DNA of 64,000 bases from Desmodesmus armatus. Lineage: Eukaryota > Chlorophyta > Chlorophyceae > Sphaeropleales > Scenedesmaceae. Positions 47,453-58,935 of this stretch are shown here, in pieces (position 1 is the first letter of the stretch; every line of letters starts with the position of its first letter). The notes under the pieces are model-generated. The model searched no databases. It was not told where the DNA came from and was given only the letters and a program-made list of their open reading frames with translations. Made by a program: the position numbers and the translations under genes. Location: positions 1-64,000 of the forward strand of contig VIIQ02000005.1 in the NCBI GenBank assembly GCA_007449985.2. The letters are read 5' to 3'.

Positions 47453-47701
47453 ACGCAGGCAGCAGCGCTACGCAGCAGCCAAGCAGGCTTTCCTGCAGCA
47501 ACAGCTTGACGATGCAGTCCTGCAGAAGCAGCAGCAGAGGGAGGCGACAGCACGGGCAATGGCATCCGCAGCATGTGTTTGCAGTTGTCGGGGTCAAGGC
47601 TGGGAACAACAGCCTGGGTGAGCGTCTGTTGCAGGCATGGGAGCAACGGGATGCAGCGGCAGCATGTGCAGACGCTCTGGGCAGCAAGCTGCACTGCACT
47701 A

Positions 47702-47760
47702 GTAGTAGGGGCCCTACTACCCCTGTTACCAGGGGTAGTGCTACTTGGCTAGTAGCCAAG
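47702..47760. repeat. Three consecutive perfect palindromes
   Basis: GTAGTAGGGGCCCTACTAC (47702-47720); ACTACCCCTG with its complement CAGGGGTAGT four bases later (47716-47739); CTTGGCTAGTAGCCAAG (47744-47760). The first two overlap and so are mutually exclusive hairpins. Confidence 0.9.
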
Positions 47761-48146
47761 CCAGGCTGTTGGTTGGGGTGAGTGACATACAGATTGCGGA
47801 GCAGCTGCCGCAAATGGCTCCATAATCTGTGGGCCCAGCGCACTGCTGCGCACACCTGGGGGGCATGCTGGTGAACCTGAGCTTACCTCTGGCAGGGGAT
47901 TGAGCATTGCAGCCTGAGGCAGCAGTAGCCGACGCAGCTGCCAGCCAGCGGCTGGCACCCCCAGAGTTGATCAGAAAGCAGCGATGTTTGCGCAACAGGG
48001 CTGACTGGTGTGGTGCTTTCAAGGCTGTTGTGAGTATTGGTGGGCAGAGTTGCACAGACGCAGGAATTCTATCGAAAGCAGTGTTGGCTGATGCGCTGTG
48101 TTTGGCGAGCAAATGCAGCCAGCATGTGGTGCAACGTCACCTTTTG

Positions 48147-48317
48147 TGTAAGATAGTGCCCGGAACCGGGGAGGTAGCGTGATTTCCTGTGGAGACACTG
48201 GTAACACACAAGATGGTAACACAATGTAGCTAGCACTGGGGTCCCCCACCGCCACCCCAGGCAACAAAAGCCTAACAAAGCAACCTCACAGTACAATAGA
48301 AGGCGTCCAGTCCAAAG
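48147..48317 (+). repeat. Dispersed repeat, copy 2 of 2
   Basis: Same element as 9974-10150, same orientation, ~38 kb away, differing by small indels and substitutions. Non-coding. Confidence 0.9.
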
Positions 48318-49520
48318 CTGCGAGTCCAGCAGCCCCATCAAGCCTAACAGGATTACCTGCAAGCAGCACCACCTTTTGTGGCTGTGCCAGTGTGTGCAGC
48401 TACTGCTTGGATTCCGACCATGGCACGTTGTGAATAGGCAGTGTAAGTCTGAGTGTGACTATTCTTTGTGCATGCTGTTGTGGCCCAGCGATTACTTGAG
48501 CTTGTGGTGTGGCTGATGGGTTTGATGTTGTGCTGTGGCTGTGCCATGGCTTGCAGGCTGGAAGGTTTGCTGGTGGCTTGTTACTTGCAATGCTCACAAA
48601 ACCTTTATCCATGAGACTGCTGCTGTAACTGCATGAGCTGTTGCATTCATGTTGATGCAAGGTTTGCTGATGGACAGCTTGCTGATGGCTGTGTGTCTTT
48701 GCACTACACTCAAGATTCCTTGCGATTGCTGCTGCAGCTACAAAATGTTCACAACTGATCACAGGAACAGTATGATGCATGCATGCAAGGGTTGCTGGAT
48801 GTCCCGCCAGGCATGCTACACAACCATTCATTCCTACGTGAAGCAAAAGCTCGGTTACATCGGCTCAGGTTGTCAAGCATATACATATACATCTGTACAA
48901 CACACACCTCAACACACATCTCTGGATGCGCTCAGCACCCAACAACCCAGGCTGGAAACACACCTCCCTGTGCACCAGCTGTGTAGATGCACAGGGGTCA
49001 GGACAGCAGCAGCTGCCCCCACTCATCTCACATGCTGCTGGTCAGCAACCTGACCCAACATGCAGCAGAAAACTGGATCACACCCCACGTCTGGGGCGCG
49101 GCAGGCAAAACTTTACAGCAACTGTGTGAGAGTACAGCCCATGCTAGCAAAAATACACACAGTGTCCCCAGGAGGGGACATGCGCACACTGCAGCCCAGA
49201 TCCCACACTCAAAAGCAATCCCGCTCAGCAGCAGGCCAACCCCAAAAGGTGGGGAGAGACCCGCCGGGGCACCATGATGCATGCTGCCCTGTGAAACTGA
49301 CTGGCACACCCTGCAAATGCAGCTCTGCTCACAGTAAGATTAGAGACCAGCACAAGCCTCAACTCAATTCTGCTGGAAAAAACAGGCAGCACAAGAGACC
49401 GAGCACGAGCAGGGCGCAGGAGGCGCATGCGCACCCCACGCCAGCACCTGCTGCACTACAGCCCCTGCACATGCCTCAGGGCATGAGGCGCAAGCACACT
49501 CTCACGAAGGCCGACCACAT

Positions 49521-52145
49521 TTAGTGCTTGTCCTCGAAGAACTGCAGGCAAAACAGCAGAGCAAGGGCACAGGAAGGTCAGTACACTGCAACACAGATGA
49601 GCTTTATGGGCAGTGCTGTACTGGAAACCAGCAAACACCATTCTGCATGCACAATATTAGTCTTTTCGAGCTGCAGGATATGCTGTGCGCTCAGGAGGGC
49701 AGCCACATTGTCCCACTCAGGCTGTCATAACCACTTAGCCGACCAACACTGCAGCGCAACATTTCACTGGCAGACTGGCTGTTTCCCCCCTGCATGTGTG
49801 TGACTCACGTGCTCGTCCATCTTGGGTGCGTTGTGGTGGGCATCGTGGTATGTGGTCTTGATGTACTCCCTCCAGCTGGGGCCCTGGTGCTCAACGTCCA
49901 GGTGGATGGTGGTGTTCACGCCACCCAGGCGGTTGAGCAGGTAGTCACGGGGGATCTCCTGAAGCATAGAGTTGGGTGTGCCTGTGGTCAGGTGCTTGCT
50001 GGTCTCCACGTGCTGCACGGACTGGGCAGCCAGCAGCTGCAGCTGGCGGGGGGACAGGGCGGGAACCTGCTGCAGGTCAATGTCTATCTTCTCGCCGTTG
50101 ACCACCACGTAGGCGCGGGCGGGGGCAACGAACTCCATGGAGGGGATCTTGACGTCCTCCAGGTTGCTGGCCCAGTTGTGGATCTGGACACCGGTCACCA
50201 CGGCGTAGTCGGCCTGCTTGGGGTTCACGGCCTTGCTGATCAGGTACTCCAGGTCCTGTGTGTGTGTGTGTGGGGGGGGGGGGGGGCAGGGGGAGGAGCG
50301 AGGGCGGGGAGGGAGAAACACAGAGGCACAGGCAGGTGAGCACACGGGTGTGGGCAAAGCATGGAGAGAGTCTCGGAGGCACTGCGCAGTGCGCAAGGGA
50401 GAGCCAGCATCCTGCAGTGTCAAGCAGGCAACGCGTTTGCCCCCACAGCAACAAAAAGCCCTGCAGCTGTTGCATTTTGCTGCACTACTGACTGCAGGTA
50501 ATGCATTTTGTGCCTCACTGTTGCAGTACAGTGCACTGGACTTCAGCACGCACAGCATCCTCAAGAAATATTTTTCCCACCCACAAGCAAGCCAGCACAA
50601 GCTGCAGCAGCAGCTGTCAGCCCCCCCCAGCTTTAACACTCCCCCCCCCCACTCACAGTGGTGATGACGCGCTCTGCCACCTTGGTGATGTCCACAAGGG
50701 ACATCTGCTGCACATCACCCTTCTCGTACTTGATGCGGCGGGCAATGCGGGACTTGAGGATGGAGAACTCGGGCTCCAGGGGGTCGTGGGCACCTGGTGC
50801 GCTCACATTTGCGTCCAGGCCCTCCTCCTTGAGGTCCAGCATGGTCTTGATCAGGGCACCACAGGCTGCGCTGGAGCCTGGGCGGTTGGGGCGAGCGATG
50901 GCACCGACCTTGCCGTCGGAGTCGATGGCAATGTGGGGGAAGGAGAAGAACACGTAGCGCTCCTTGCCCTGTGGGGGGAGGGAGGGGGGAGGACGGAGGG
51001 AGGAGGAGGAAGGGAGGGAGGGTGGCAGGAGTTTGTGAGCAGGCTGTAGGCAAAGGCCAAAAATTGGTGTCTAGGATCTTGAGGTCTCAGCAAGATTGTG
51101 TTTCAGGGTCCTGCAAACTGCTGTGCTGTAGAAGAAGCATGCTGGGGAAAGCCAGTGCTCATCTGCTGCTGGTGCTGAACAAGGAGTGCCACTCACGTTC
51201 TCCACGGGGGAGTGGGACAGGCCAGCACCCATGCCGATCACACCGCAGGTCAGGACACCACCCAGACCGTGGGTGGAGAAGCAGGAGCCGAACACGGACT
51301 CGATCTTGTCCTCCAGGATCATGCAGGACTCGTCACGGCACAGGTTGGACATGGCTGCAGGACAACAGCAGCAGCAGCAGCAGATGCCACATGGTGAGTG
51401 GATGCTACAGCCAAGGTTAGGGTCGGATACGTTGACCTAGGCCGTACAGCGAGTACAAAAGTAGCGAGACTGCTAGAGACATACAGCAGGGCTGTTTGCA
51501 GCTGTGGCATCTGCATGTGGTGTGGTAGGTTCCTCGATCGTTCCGATGTGTACACTCACCAATGGCATTGTCACCGGTGAAGCCGTAGGCAGCCAGTGCC
51601 ATCTCCAGGCGGGCAATGAAGTCATCCACGCCCATTGCGCTGGGGAAGTGCTTGACCACCTCCACGTGCCTGCGAGAATCAGGTGCCAAACAATACAATT
51701 GCTGAATTGCGCGACCAAGCTGTGCCCTCAGCAACAAACGTAACAATGATAATCTTTTGAAAACAATGCGCCTTATTTGGCCTGCTACTGGGCCTGGAAG
51801 CAGCTGTGTGGGTCCACATCAGATGGCAAAGGAAACCTACCTGGCAGTAAGGCTGGGAGCGTGGGGCATCTCGTCAGCCAGGGCAGCATCGGCTGCGTTG
51901 GCTGTTGCTGAGGTGGAGATGCTGTTGTGGCCATTGCAGAACACCTTGCCACAGCTGCAGCGGGTCTTGCCCAGCATCTGGGTGGTGGAGCCACGGGTCA
52001 CCAGGGAGCGTCCAGCCACGCTGGAGAAGGAGCGTCCAGCCTTGCCGACTGCATTGAACAGAGTCTGAGACTCAACTGCTGCAGACTCGGCCAGAGCAGC
52101 GCGACCTGCTGCAAGCAGGGAACGGGCGACCTGTGACCTGGGCAT
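49521..52145 (-). CDS. LCIB/LCIC-family limiting-CO2-inducible protein (theta-type carbonic anhydrase fold), chloroplast
   Basis: Six exons: 51841-52145, 51560-51669, 51197-51354, 50657-50968, 49809-50255, 49521-49541. All splices are in phase with GTGAGT-type donors and sum to 450 residues, close to the family's ~450. The N-terminus (MPRSQVARSLLAAGRAALAE) looks like an organelle transit peptide. Family segments: EVVKHFPSAMGVDDFIARLE, GFTGDNAIAMSNLCRDES, GLGGVLTCGVIGMGAGLSHS, RYVFFSFPHIAIDSDGKVGA, CGAL, DYAVVTGVQIHNWASNLEDV. The metal-ligand-type residues of the family appear intact: Cys144 (with the adjacent Arg-Asp), His203 and Cys227. In Chlamydomonas these proteins recapture leaked CO2 around the pyrenoid. 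The last exon encodes only FFEDKH. Divergent from the CCP-like gene. Confidence 0.93.
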
Positions 52146-52957
52146 TTTGATCAAGCAAGGGCTGCAAGTGGTGTGTGAGGGATCAGGAGACAGGTTGATA
52201 CCGCTGACAGCTGTTCGGGGCCTATAACTACTCTCCGGACTGAATTCCTACCACGCCTTAAACCCCAAACCTCTCACCAACACCAATGGCGTTCTACCAC
52301 AGTGTGCATTGCAGATACCTGTAGTTTTGCATTTCATTGCGAGAGAGGCAGAGCTGAGGGCCAATGACAAGTGTGAGGAAATCGATGCCTCCGACAGGTC
52401 CTAAGACAGAACCAACCGCATCTGTAGCTTGATTGGATGTACCATAGGCTAATTGCGCAGTTCTTGCTTCAAACGCCTGTTTTTCGACGCGTACAAATAA
52501 ACTGGAGCATGGTAGTGCTTGTGTAGTGCTGTTGAATAGAGGCGTGTGCACTTACGTTTGTGACATCCTTGATCGTTCATACTTGCTAGCTTGCATCCTG
52601 CTTTGGCCTGGAAGCACAGGGCAGTAACTTCAGTGGCCGGGACTGCATTGTCCTGGGACCACACGACAGCACAAAACCAACCATTGGGAGCTTGGTGATT
52701 AAGCTATAGTGCCGTCCCTTTGGCCTGGCAGCCAGCTTGGTGAATAGCATGGTGGTGACATTCTGTTGTTTGCCATACAACAGCCTGTCAGGTCTCTGGG
52801 CAGCAAATGAAATCAAAGCTAGCGCAATCTTGGCTCCCATCAGTGGGCTCTTCTAGGCTGGGCTCTTGCAATCCCCTGGCCGTGCATCCACGATACTACT
52901 GCACGCCAGCACATTGCAACCAGTCACTCAACTGGGTCAGGTAAATTCTGCCATGTG

Positions 52958-52997
52958 GCCAGTGGCCTTACCAACGACCTTACCGTAAGGCACTGGC
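52958..52997. repeat. Inverted repeat
   Basis: GCCAGTGGCCTTA (52958-52970) and TAAGGCACTGGC (52986-52997) are reverse complements except for one missing base. Confidence 0.8.
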
Positions 52998-53121
52998 GCC
53001 AGTGTTGCACTGCAGCAAAGTCAGCAGAGTGCTGCACAGCCTGACCTTGGGGGGCCTCACCTTGAGTATGCAGCACCGCATGTCAGTAAGGCGCAGACTG
53101 CTGCTTCTGTGGACCAAGCCC

Positions 53122-53575
53122 AGAAGAGTGGACGGCGCCACGTTGCGCCTGTGGCCAGTGCGCACTGCAGCAGCCTGGCTTCATTATCCCCTATGGCCTA
53201 GGTGCAGCCTAGGTCTGGTTGTATCTGCCGCTTGGGCCTAAGCTTGCCATGCCCATTCAGCCACCGCACGCCACTAAAGTGCAGTGCACCGACATGGCAT
53301 CGCAATACTCTCCCACCCAGCTTGTGAAGCAGGTCAACGGAGTGGGACGCACAGACGATGAGCAGACGATCCCAGCACATAACACTGCTGCCCTGTTGCT
53401 TTTGTGAACCAATTAAACTTGCAAGTGCGGAAGAGTGGACAGAGCCATGTGCCTCCTGTGGCCAAATGCATATCGCAGCAGCCCGGCTTCTGTTGTCCCT
53501 TGTGGCGTAGTGCTGCCTAGGTTGGTGTGATCTGCCGCTTGGGCTTAGGCTTGCCATGCCGCCCATGCACATCAA
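53122..53575 (+). repeat. Diverged direct duplication
   Basis: Two units, ~53122-53270 and ~53429-53575, share GAAGAGTGGAC, CTGTGGCCA, GCAGCAGCC(T/C)GGCTTC, CCTAGGT(C/T)(T/G)G and ATCTGCCGCTTGGGC. About 75-80% similar by eye; probably an old transposon remnant. Confidence 0.7.
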
Positions 53576-53671
53576 TTAGGCTTTGGGATGCTGTTCAGGG
53601 GTGCGTTGCAGGGAATGTAGGTGCACCGTACCGGTTGAGGGCTGTTGAGGGCCCTGCAGCCAACCATGAGG

Positions 53672-53673
<2 letters not shown>

Positions 53674-53721
<48 letters not shown>
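53674..53721 (+). repeat. (CAG)16 microsatellite
   Basis: Sixteen perfect CAG units in non-coding sequence upstream of the carrier gene. Confidence 0.95.
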
Positions 53722-53722
<1 letters not shown>

Positions 53723-53898
53723 CTCAGAGCCATGCTGCTGCACACGCTGCCATTACCCCCAATCAGATGGCAGCTGCCCCTGCATGCTGCCATTGTTGCT
53801 AGCATCGCACCGTTTGCTGCAGCAGTGCATACTCCCTGTGCTTTCTACCACCCCAGCCCTTTCCCAGCCCGGGCCCCTAACAGGAGGCAAGACGTGTC

Positions 53899-53899
<1 letters not shown>

Positions 53900-53932
<33 letters not shown>
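53900..53932 (+). repeat. (CAG)11 microsatellite
   Basis: Eleven perfect CAG units, 180 bp from the first array and in the same orientation. Confidence 0.95.
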
Positions 53933-53933
<1 letters not shown>

Positions 53934-55120
53934 CCCACAACATGCCTGCACGGCAGCAGGAAGTGCTCTATATGACAAGGATATGCTCCTGGTTTACACA
54001 GGCCGGGATTACTTTCATCAGGCCTGTGTCGGGGCCAACCGTGCCTGTCGGTTTGGCAGTTACAGGGGAGCGACAACACTCGTGTATCTCCTGCTGGCAG
54101 GGGATGCAGCACTCACCATACTCACAGCCAAGACTGTTCAAGCCGTGTAGTGGGGAGCTTCACTTGGACATAGCAGCCCCTGTCCCCTTCCCCCCATGGA
54201 GCTGCTATGCGGTACCGTACCCGACAGAACAGCCTGGCATTGGCTGCAACAGCAGTGGCACCCAACAAAGCCTGTATTTGGCACGATGCATTTGCAGATA
54301 GCAGTGTATTGATCCTTATGTATGTTATAGGCTTCATTGTCTCTGTTTGCTGCAGAAGCTGGCTGCCTGCAGGACCGGCTGTACACCTGGCCCGACATCC
54401 CACCCACATAAGCAAGCCTGTATCCTCTTGATTGTCCATGTCATGTAAAAGAAGCCTCGTTCCGACTTTTTCTTGCCGTGGTATGTAGTGTTAGGGTTGA
54501 TTGGTCAGTGTTAGAGTCCTAAGTCATCGACTGCTGGCCCCCTTCTACATTACTGCACATCGGCCAATTGCTGTGACGTCCTTGGTATCTTGTGCCCATT
54601 GCTTGCAACCTCGTGCTGTGGCAGTCCGTCCCGCCGAGCTACATTCACCTCCAAAGGTGCGAGGGCTGACCCGCAATGTTGACAGAAGCCTTAGCTTATG
54701 CACAAAATGATGTTTCCACCGCGGCAGGGATGCTGCTCTTGCCTGCAATCATGGTTTGGGAGCTGTGTGTGCGTGGATCCTCCAACACTGCATTGCACCT
54801 CGTGTCGTTCCCTGTTGCCAGCGAAACGTGCTGAACAAACCTGTCCACACATTATGTTGTTCTATGCAGGTGCAAAGCTCGTCGCAGTCGACGCCCTCCC
54901 CTGCTGAGGTAGGTAGGAGGCAGTGCCCCAGTGAATGCAGTATCCACGTGCTGCAGTACTACCTTGCCAGCTGGGCTATGTGTCATCCGCACAAGTGCAA
55001 CATGTGCTCTGCTCCAACCTTCCTCTCCACCCTACAACGCCACATCAGCTCTGTCTGACCACTTGCTGCACTGCTCCTGCTGCTGTACCTACAGACTCTT
55101 CCTGCAAGCAGCTAGCCACC

Positions 55121-57558
55121 ATGCCTGCCACTGGACAGATGATGAACGAGTCTCTGATGGAGGTGGAGCACACCCCTCCAGTGCACAAGCGCATCCTGGA
55201 TGTCATGCCCGGTGTGTCTGGTGGTGTTGCCCGCATCATGGTGGGCCAGCCCTTTGATACCATCAAGACACGCCTGCAGGTGCTGGGCAAGGGCACCATC
55301 GGAGCAGCAGGCATGCCCCCTGAGATGGTCTACACAAGCGGCATGGACTGTGTGCGCAAGATGGTGAGTGGAGGGTGCAGAGTGGGCACAGTGTCGGCAT
55401 GGTTGCATGAGAGCCCCTTGAAACGTGACTCTCCAGTGTTCTGCAGTGGGGGATGCACGCAAACTCCCCCACCCCACCCATCATACCCCACTTGTACGGC
55501 TATTCTTGACAGCGTTCCATGGAGTAATGGGGCAGACAGTGCCCCCTGACACCCCCACAGTGTTTTCTAGACACCCCTGCAGAGTGCTGCAGACCAGATT
55601 TCAAGCAAGGCTTCAGGGATCCCTGCTTGTAATTTGCAAACTCATTGCTCCATTCTCAACAACTGGAAGTAATCAAACCATCTGCCTGCATTGTATCCTG
55701 CTGCCTGCGCCCACAGATGAAGTCCGAGGGTGCCCTCTCCCTGTACAAGGGCACTGTCGCCCCCCTGCTGGGTAACATGGTGCTGTTGGGCATCCACTTC
55801 CCCACCTTCAACAAGACCCGCGCCTACCTTGAGGCCAGCGACGCCCCAGGCACCTACACACCCTGGAAGATCCTGGCTGCTGGTGCTGCTGCTGGTGCTG
55901 CAGGCTCCGTGGTCAGCTCACCCACAGAGCTCATCAGGACAAAGATGCAGGTACGCACAGCTGCCGGCTGCTGCTGTGCTTTGTCCTCGCCCTCATGCTG
56001 CAGCTATGTGTTTGCTGTGCTGCTGGTCTGATGATGAGCACATATGCAACCTGTGCGTGCCGCAAATAGCCCAGCAGACGTGAGCTTCTGCTGATTGTGC
56101 ATCGCAGTCATGTGCGCGCTACTCACCCGGCTGTTGCTGTTGTGCTGCAGATGGTTCGCAAGAACAACATCCTGGCCCAGATCAAGGGTGCCGCCGCCTC
56201 TGGGCTCAACCCTGAGGAGAACTACAAGGGCAACTGGGACTGCGCCAAGAAGATCTTCCGCAACCACGGCCTGCGCGGCATGTACTCTGGCTACCTCAGC
56301 ACACTGCTGCGTGACATGCAGGTGGGGGGGGGTGCTGCGGGGCGCTGTGATCTGTGCCTGCCATTACGAGGGGGCGCTGTGTTATGTTCTGCTTATGAGG
56401 GGGCGCTGTGTTATGTTCTGCCATTTTGCAAGGTTCGTGTGTGCTGGGGCCAGGGGAAGAGATGCAGGTGGCGGAGTGGGGTTTTGTGGGGCCGTGCAGT
56501 GCTTCCATGTGGGTCGCCAGCTCAGCATGTAATGCGTGCGCTTGTGAAAGTGACGGTGCCTAGCCGTGTCGGACGCCGTAGAAGGCAAATGTGGGGCGTC
56601 TGGTGTCTTCATGCTCAAGCTCATGTATGGCTGTGCGTGTCACGTTTGCAGGGTTACGCCTGGTTCTTCTTTGGCTATGAGGCCACCATCCACTACCTGG
56701 CTGGCCCTGGCAAGACCAAGGCTGACCTCAACTACATGCAGGTGCGCCTGAGGCAGACACGGTTGGTTGTTTTGCCTCGCTTGGCATGTCGGAACTCATT
56801 GCACAGCACAGCATGTTGGGACTGCACACCTGCTGCAGCAGCTGCACCGCGTGCACATGTGCGCATATTGCCTGAAACAACTGTGTTGGCCCTGGCGCAA
56901 CACTCTTGCCGCTGGCTTTGCTGCCTAAGCTATGCATGTGGTGTATGCCGACGCATGAACGTCGCTCTGTGCCGTGCTGTGTTGTGTTGTGTAGGTTATG
57001 GCTGCTGGTGTGATGGCTGGCTTCGGTCTGTGGGGTTCCATGTTCCCCATCGACACCATCAAGTCCAAGATCCAGGCTGACAGCCTCAGCAAGCCTCAGT
57101 TCAAGGGCACCATGGACTGCCTCAAGTGAGTACCAAGCACCAGCAGCAAGCTGCACCAGGTTTCCATGCAGACAGCAGCCTGCATGCGCATTCTGCCATG
57201 GCATCGTGTCAGCACGCTATGCTGCACCCTACAATCGTTGCAGCCAGTAGGGATCCTGTCCACATGCGTTGCATGTCTTGTCAACAAAGCGCAGCTGGAC
57301 TGATAGCTGCGGCAATAAGATGGACTCTACCGCTGACCACAACCCTGCTGTGCCCTGTTGTCCTGCAGGCGCTCTGTGGCCGTTGAGGGCTGGGGTGGCC
57401 TGTGGAAGGGTGTGACCCCTGCCATGTGGCGTGCCATCCCTGTGAACGCAGCCATCTTCCTGGCTGTGGAGGGTACCCGCCAGGTCATTGCAGACACAGA
57501 GGAGACAGTGGATGAGATGGTGGCAAAGCTCACAAGCAAGGAGCAGGCTGCTCTGTAA
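55121..57558 (+). CDS. Mitochondrial-carrier-family protein, CCP1/CCP2 (low-CO2-inducible envelope carrier) type
   Basis: Six exons: 55121-55363, 55717-55950, 56151-56321, 56652-56741, 56995-57125, 57369-57558; all in phase, 352 residues. Context CCACC precedes the ATG. Three carrier repeats each have the Px[D/E]xx[K/R] signature: QPFDTIKTRLQ, SPTELIRTKMQ and FPIDTIKSKIQ; six transmembrane helices are expected. Segments such as MNESLMEVEHTP, DVMPGVSGGVARIMVGQPFD, GALSLYKGTVAPLLGNMVLL, RDMQGYAWFFFGYEA and VMAAGVMAGFGLWGSMFPID closely resemble Chlamydomonas CCP1/CCP2. Substrate unsettled for the family. The pairing with an LCIB-family gene supports a role in inorganic-carbon acclimation. Confidence 0.93.
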
Positions 57559-58935
57559 GGCAGCAGCTGTGTGCTGACTGTGCAGGCAGCGTGTGCTGAC
57601 TTTGGTTGCCACAGCGGAAGAGGCAAGCCTGGATGATTGCCGGCCTGCTTAGTATTCGGAGTGCCCTGTTGCATCTACAGGAGGGTTTGAGCAAGAGCGG
57701 ATGGATACCTTGCTGCTGAATGTTCGTGTATTTACTGCCACCCGTCGGTGGCATGGTGGCCAGTTCTTGAGTGTGTGTTATGTGTGTCAAGTGTTGATGT
57801 TGGTGGGGGTGTAGCCCCGCATGGGGTACGCTGAAATGAAATCCCACCCTTGCAGGTGTGTGTGCAGAGCAGGGCGCTGCATCTTCCCGCAGCATGCTGC
57901 AGGAACAGGCTGCTGCTGGCCCACCTGCATTCTGGTTGGCTGTACAGTACAGCAGTGCCGCTGAGGGACTCCTTCTGGCCCTCACTGGCACTACCTGTAG
58001 TTTTTTCCTGCGCGTGTTGTCAACGTGTGTGTCAACGTGTGTGTCGTGCAAGCTTGCCGGCCTCAACTCATATGAGGTACGGTGTCCTGGAGAGTTTCAC
58101 AGCATGCAAACGCACACCCCTTCATTGCATGCTCTGCTCAGTGCAGTATTCTGCCTGATTGCTTGACAACCTGATTCTTCGGTCATGGTGGTGGTGGTGG
58201 TAGTATTCTGGGCGCATGCGCAGTTTTGTCTTGCTGGATATATGGGAGCAGGTGGGAGTGGTTCTGATCAGGTGTGTATGGGCTGATCCAGAGCATTACA
58301 TGGGTTGTTTGCATGTACTACTACTATTGTCCTGACGAGAGACCGAGAGAGCGTTCTTCTGTAAATATTGACGGGTTGGTTCCAAGGACGAGTTGCTGTG
58401 AGACACATGTGCAGCGCTTTTGCGCAGTTGGGACAAGTCGCTATCTGGCCACACAGACCCAACACTTGCAGCTAGCGTTTGGCAGTGTTGCATGACGCCT
58501 TGCATGCTCTCAGACAGCTGTGCGCAGCCTCCTCCCATGCGCAGCAGCTGCAACCAGGCTGGGTCAATACCCTGGGGGAAGTCATAATTGGCCGGCAGTA
58601 CTACCAGAGTAGGGCCATGTGCAACACAAGCAAGCCACCCCTACTGCACATGCATATGCATCACTTACTACTTCTTTTCGTTGACAGACACGGCAGCTTC
58701 AGCTTCTGCGATCTTATTACAAGCAAGCCACCCCTACTGCCATGAGCTCGGTTCCCTTAGGGCTGCCATCCACACCCAGAGAGCAACGTCAAAGGCTGAA
58801 AGCAGTTCCTTTGCTTCCCTTTAACGCACTATATGCTTAAGTTGCTGACAGGTTCCCTTGCAGACTTGAGCACAAGCAACTATGCAACCTCCCCATTTTC
58901 AAACTCCAAGGTTTCCAGGGCTGTAGCTGGTGAAC
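57559..58935. other. Intergenic region: carrier 3' UTR and SpoU gene promoter
   Basis: 1.4 kb without a recognised exon. TGTAA at 58360-58364 is a candidate poly(A) signal ~800 bp after the carrier stop, a 3' UTR length usual in green algae. A direct repeat CAAGCAAGCCACCCCTACTG occurs at ~58628 and again (ACAAGCAAGCCACCCCTACTG) at ~58720. Confidence 0.5.
58360..58364 (+). promoter_or_regulatory. Candidate TGTAA polyadenylation signal of the carrier gene
   Basis: TGTAA pentamer ~800 bp downstream of the stop at 57558. Confidence 0.35.

Larger units (their letters stand above)
47453..49520. other. Region between the coiled-coil gene and the LCIB-family gene
   Basis: 2 kb. The first 170 bp may still be coding (see coiled-coil gene). 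The rest shows no recognisable exon; it holds three nested palindromes (47702-47760) and copy 2 of the dispersed repeat (48147-48317). A minus-strand TGTAA at 49113-49117 lies ~400 bp after the LCIB-family stop and is a candidate poly(A) signal. Confidence 0.5.
52146..55120. promoter_or_regulatory. Shared upstream region of the LCIB-family / CCP-like divergent pair
   Basis: 3 kb with no recognised exon. Contains two diverged copies of a ~150-bp unit (53122-53270, 53429-53575), an inverted repeat (52958-52997), and two CAG arrays. The ~300 bp next to each ATG are the likely promoters. Open frames here owe their length to the CAG arrays. Confidence 0.45.

Noticed and set aside
52242..52248. GAATTCC, fitting the GANTTNC low-CO2 enhancer consensus, ~100 bp upstream of the LCIB-family ATG
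   Set aside because: The consensus has two free positions and is expected about once per kilobase on two strands by chance; one match is not evidence.
53645..54301. 218-residue plus-strand frame with a Ser run
   Set aside because: Its length comes from the CAG arrays (AGC = Ser); there is no homology-like segment, and it lies in a repeat-rich promoter region.
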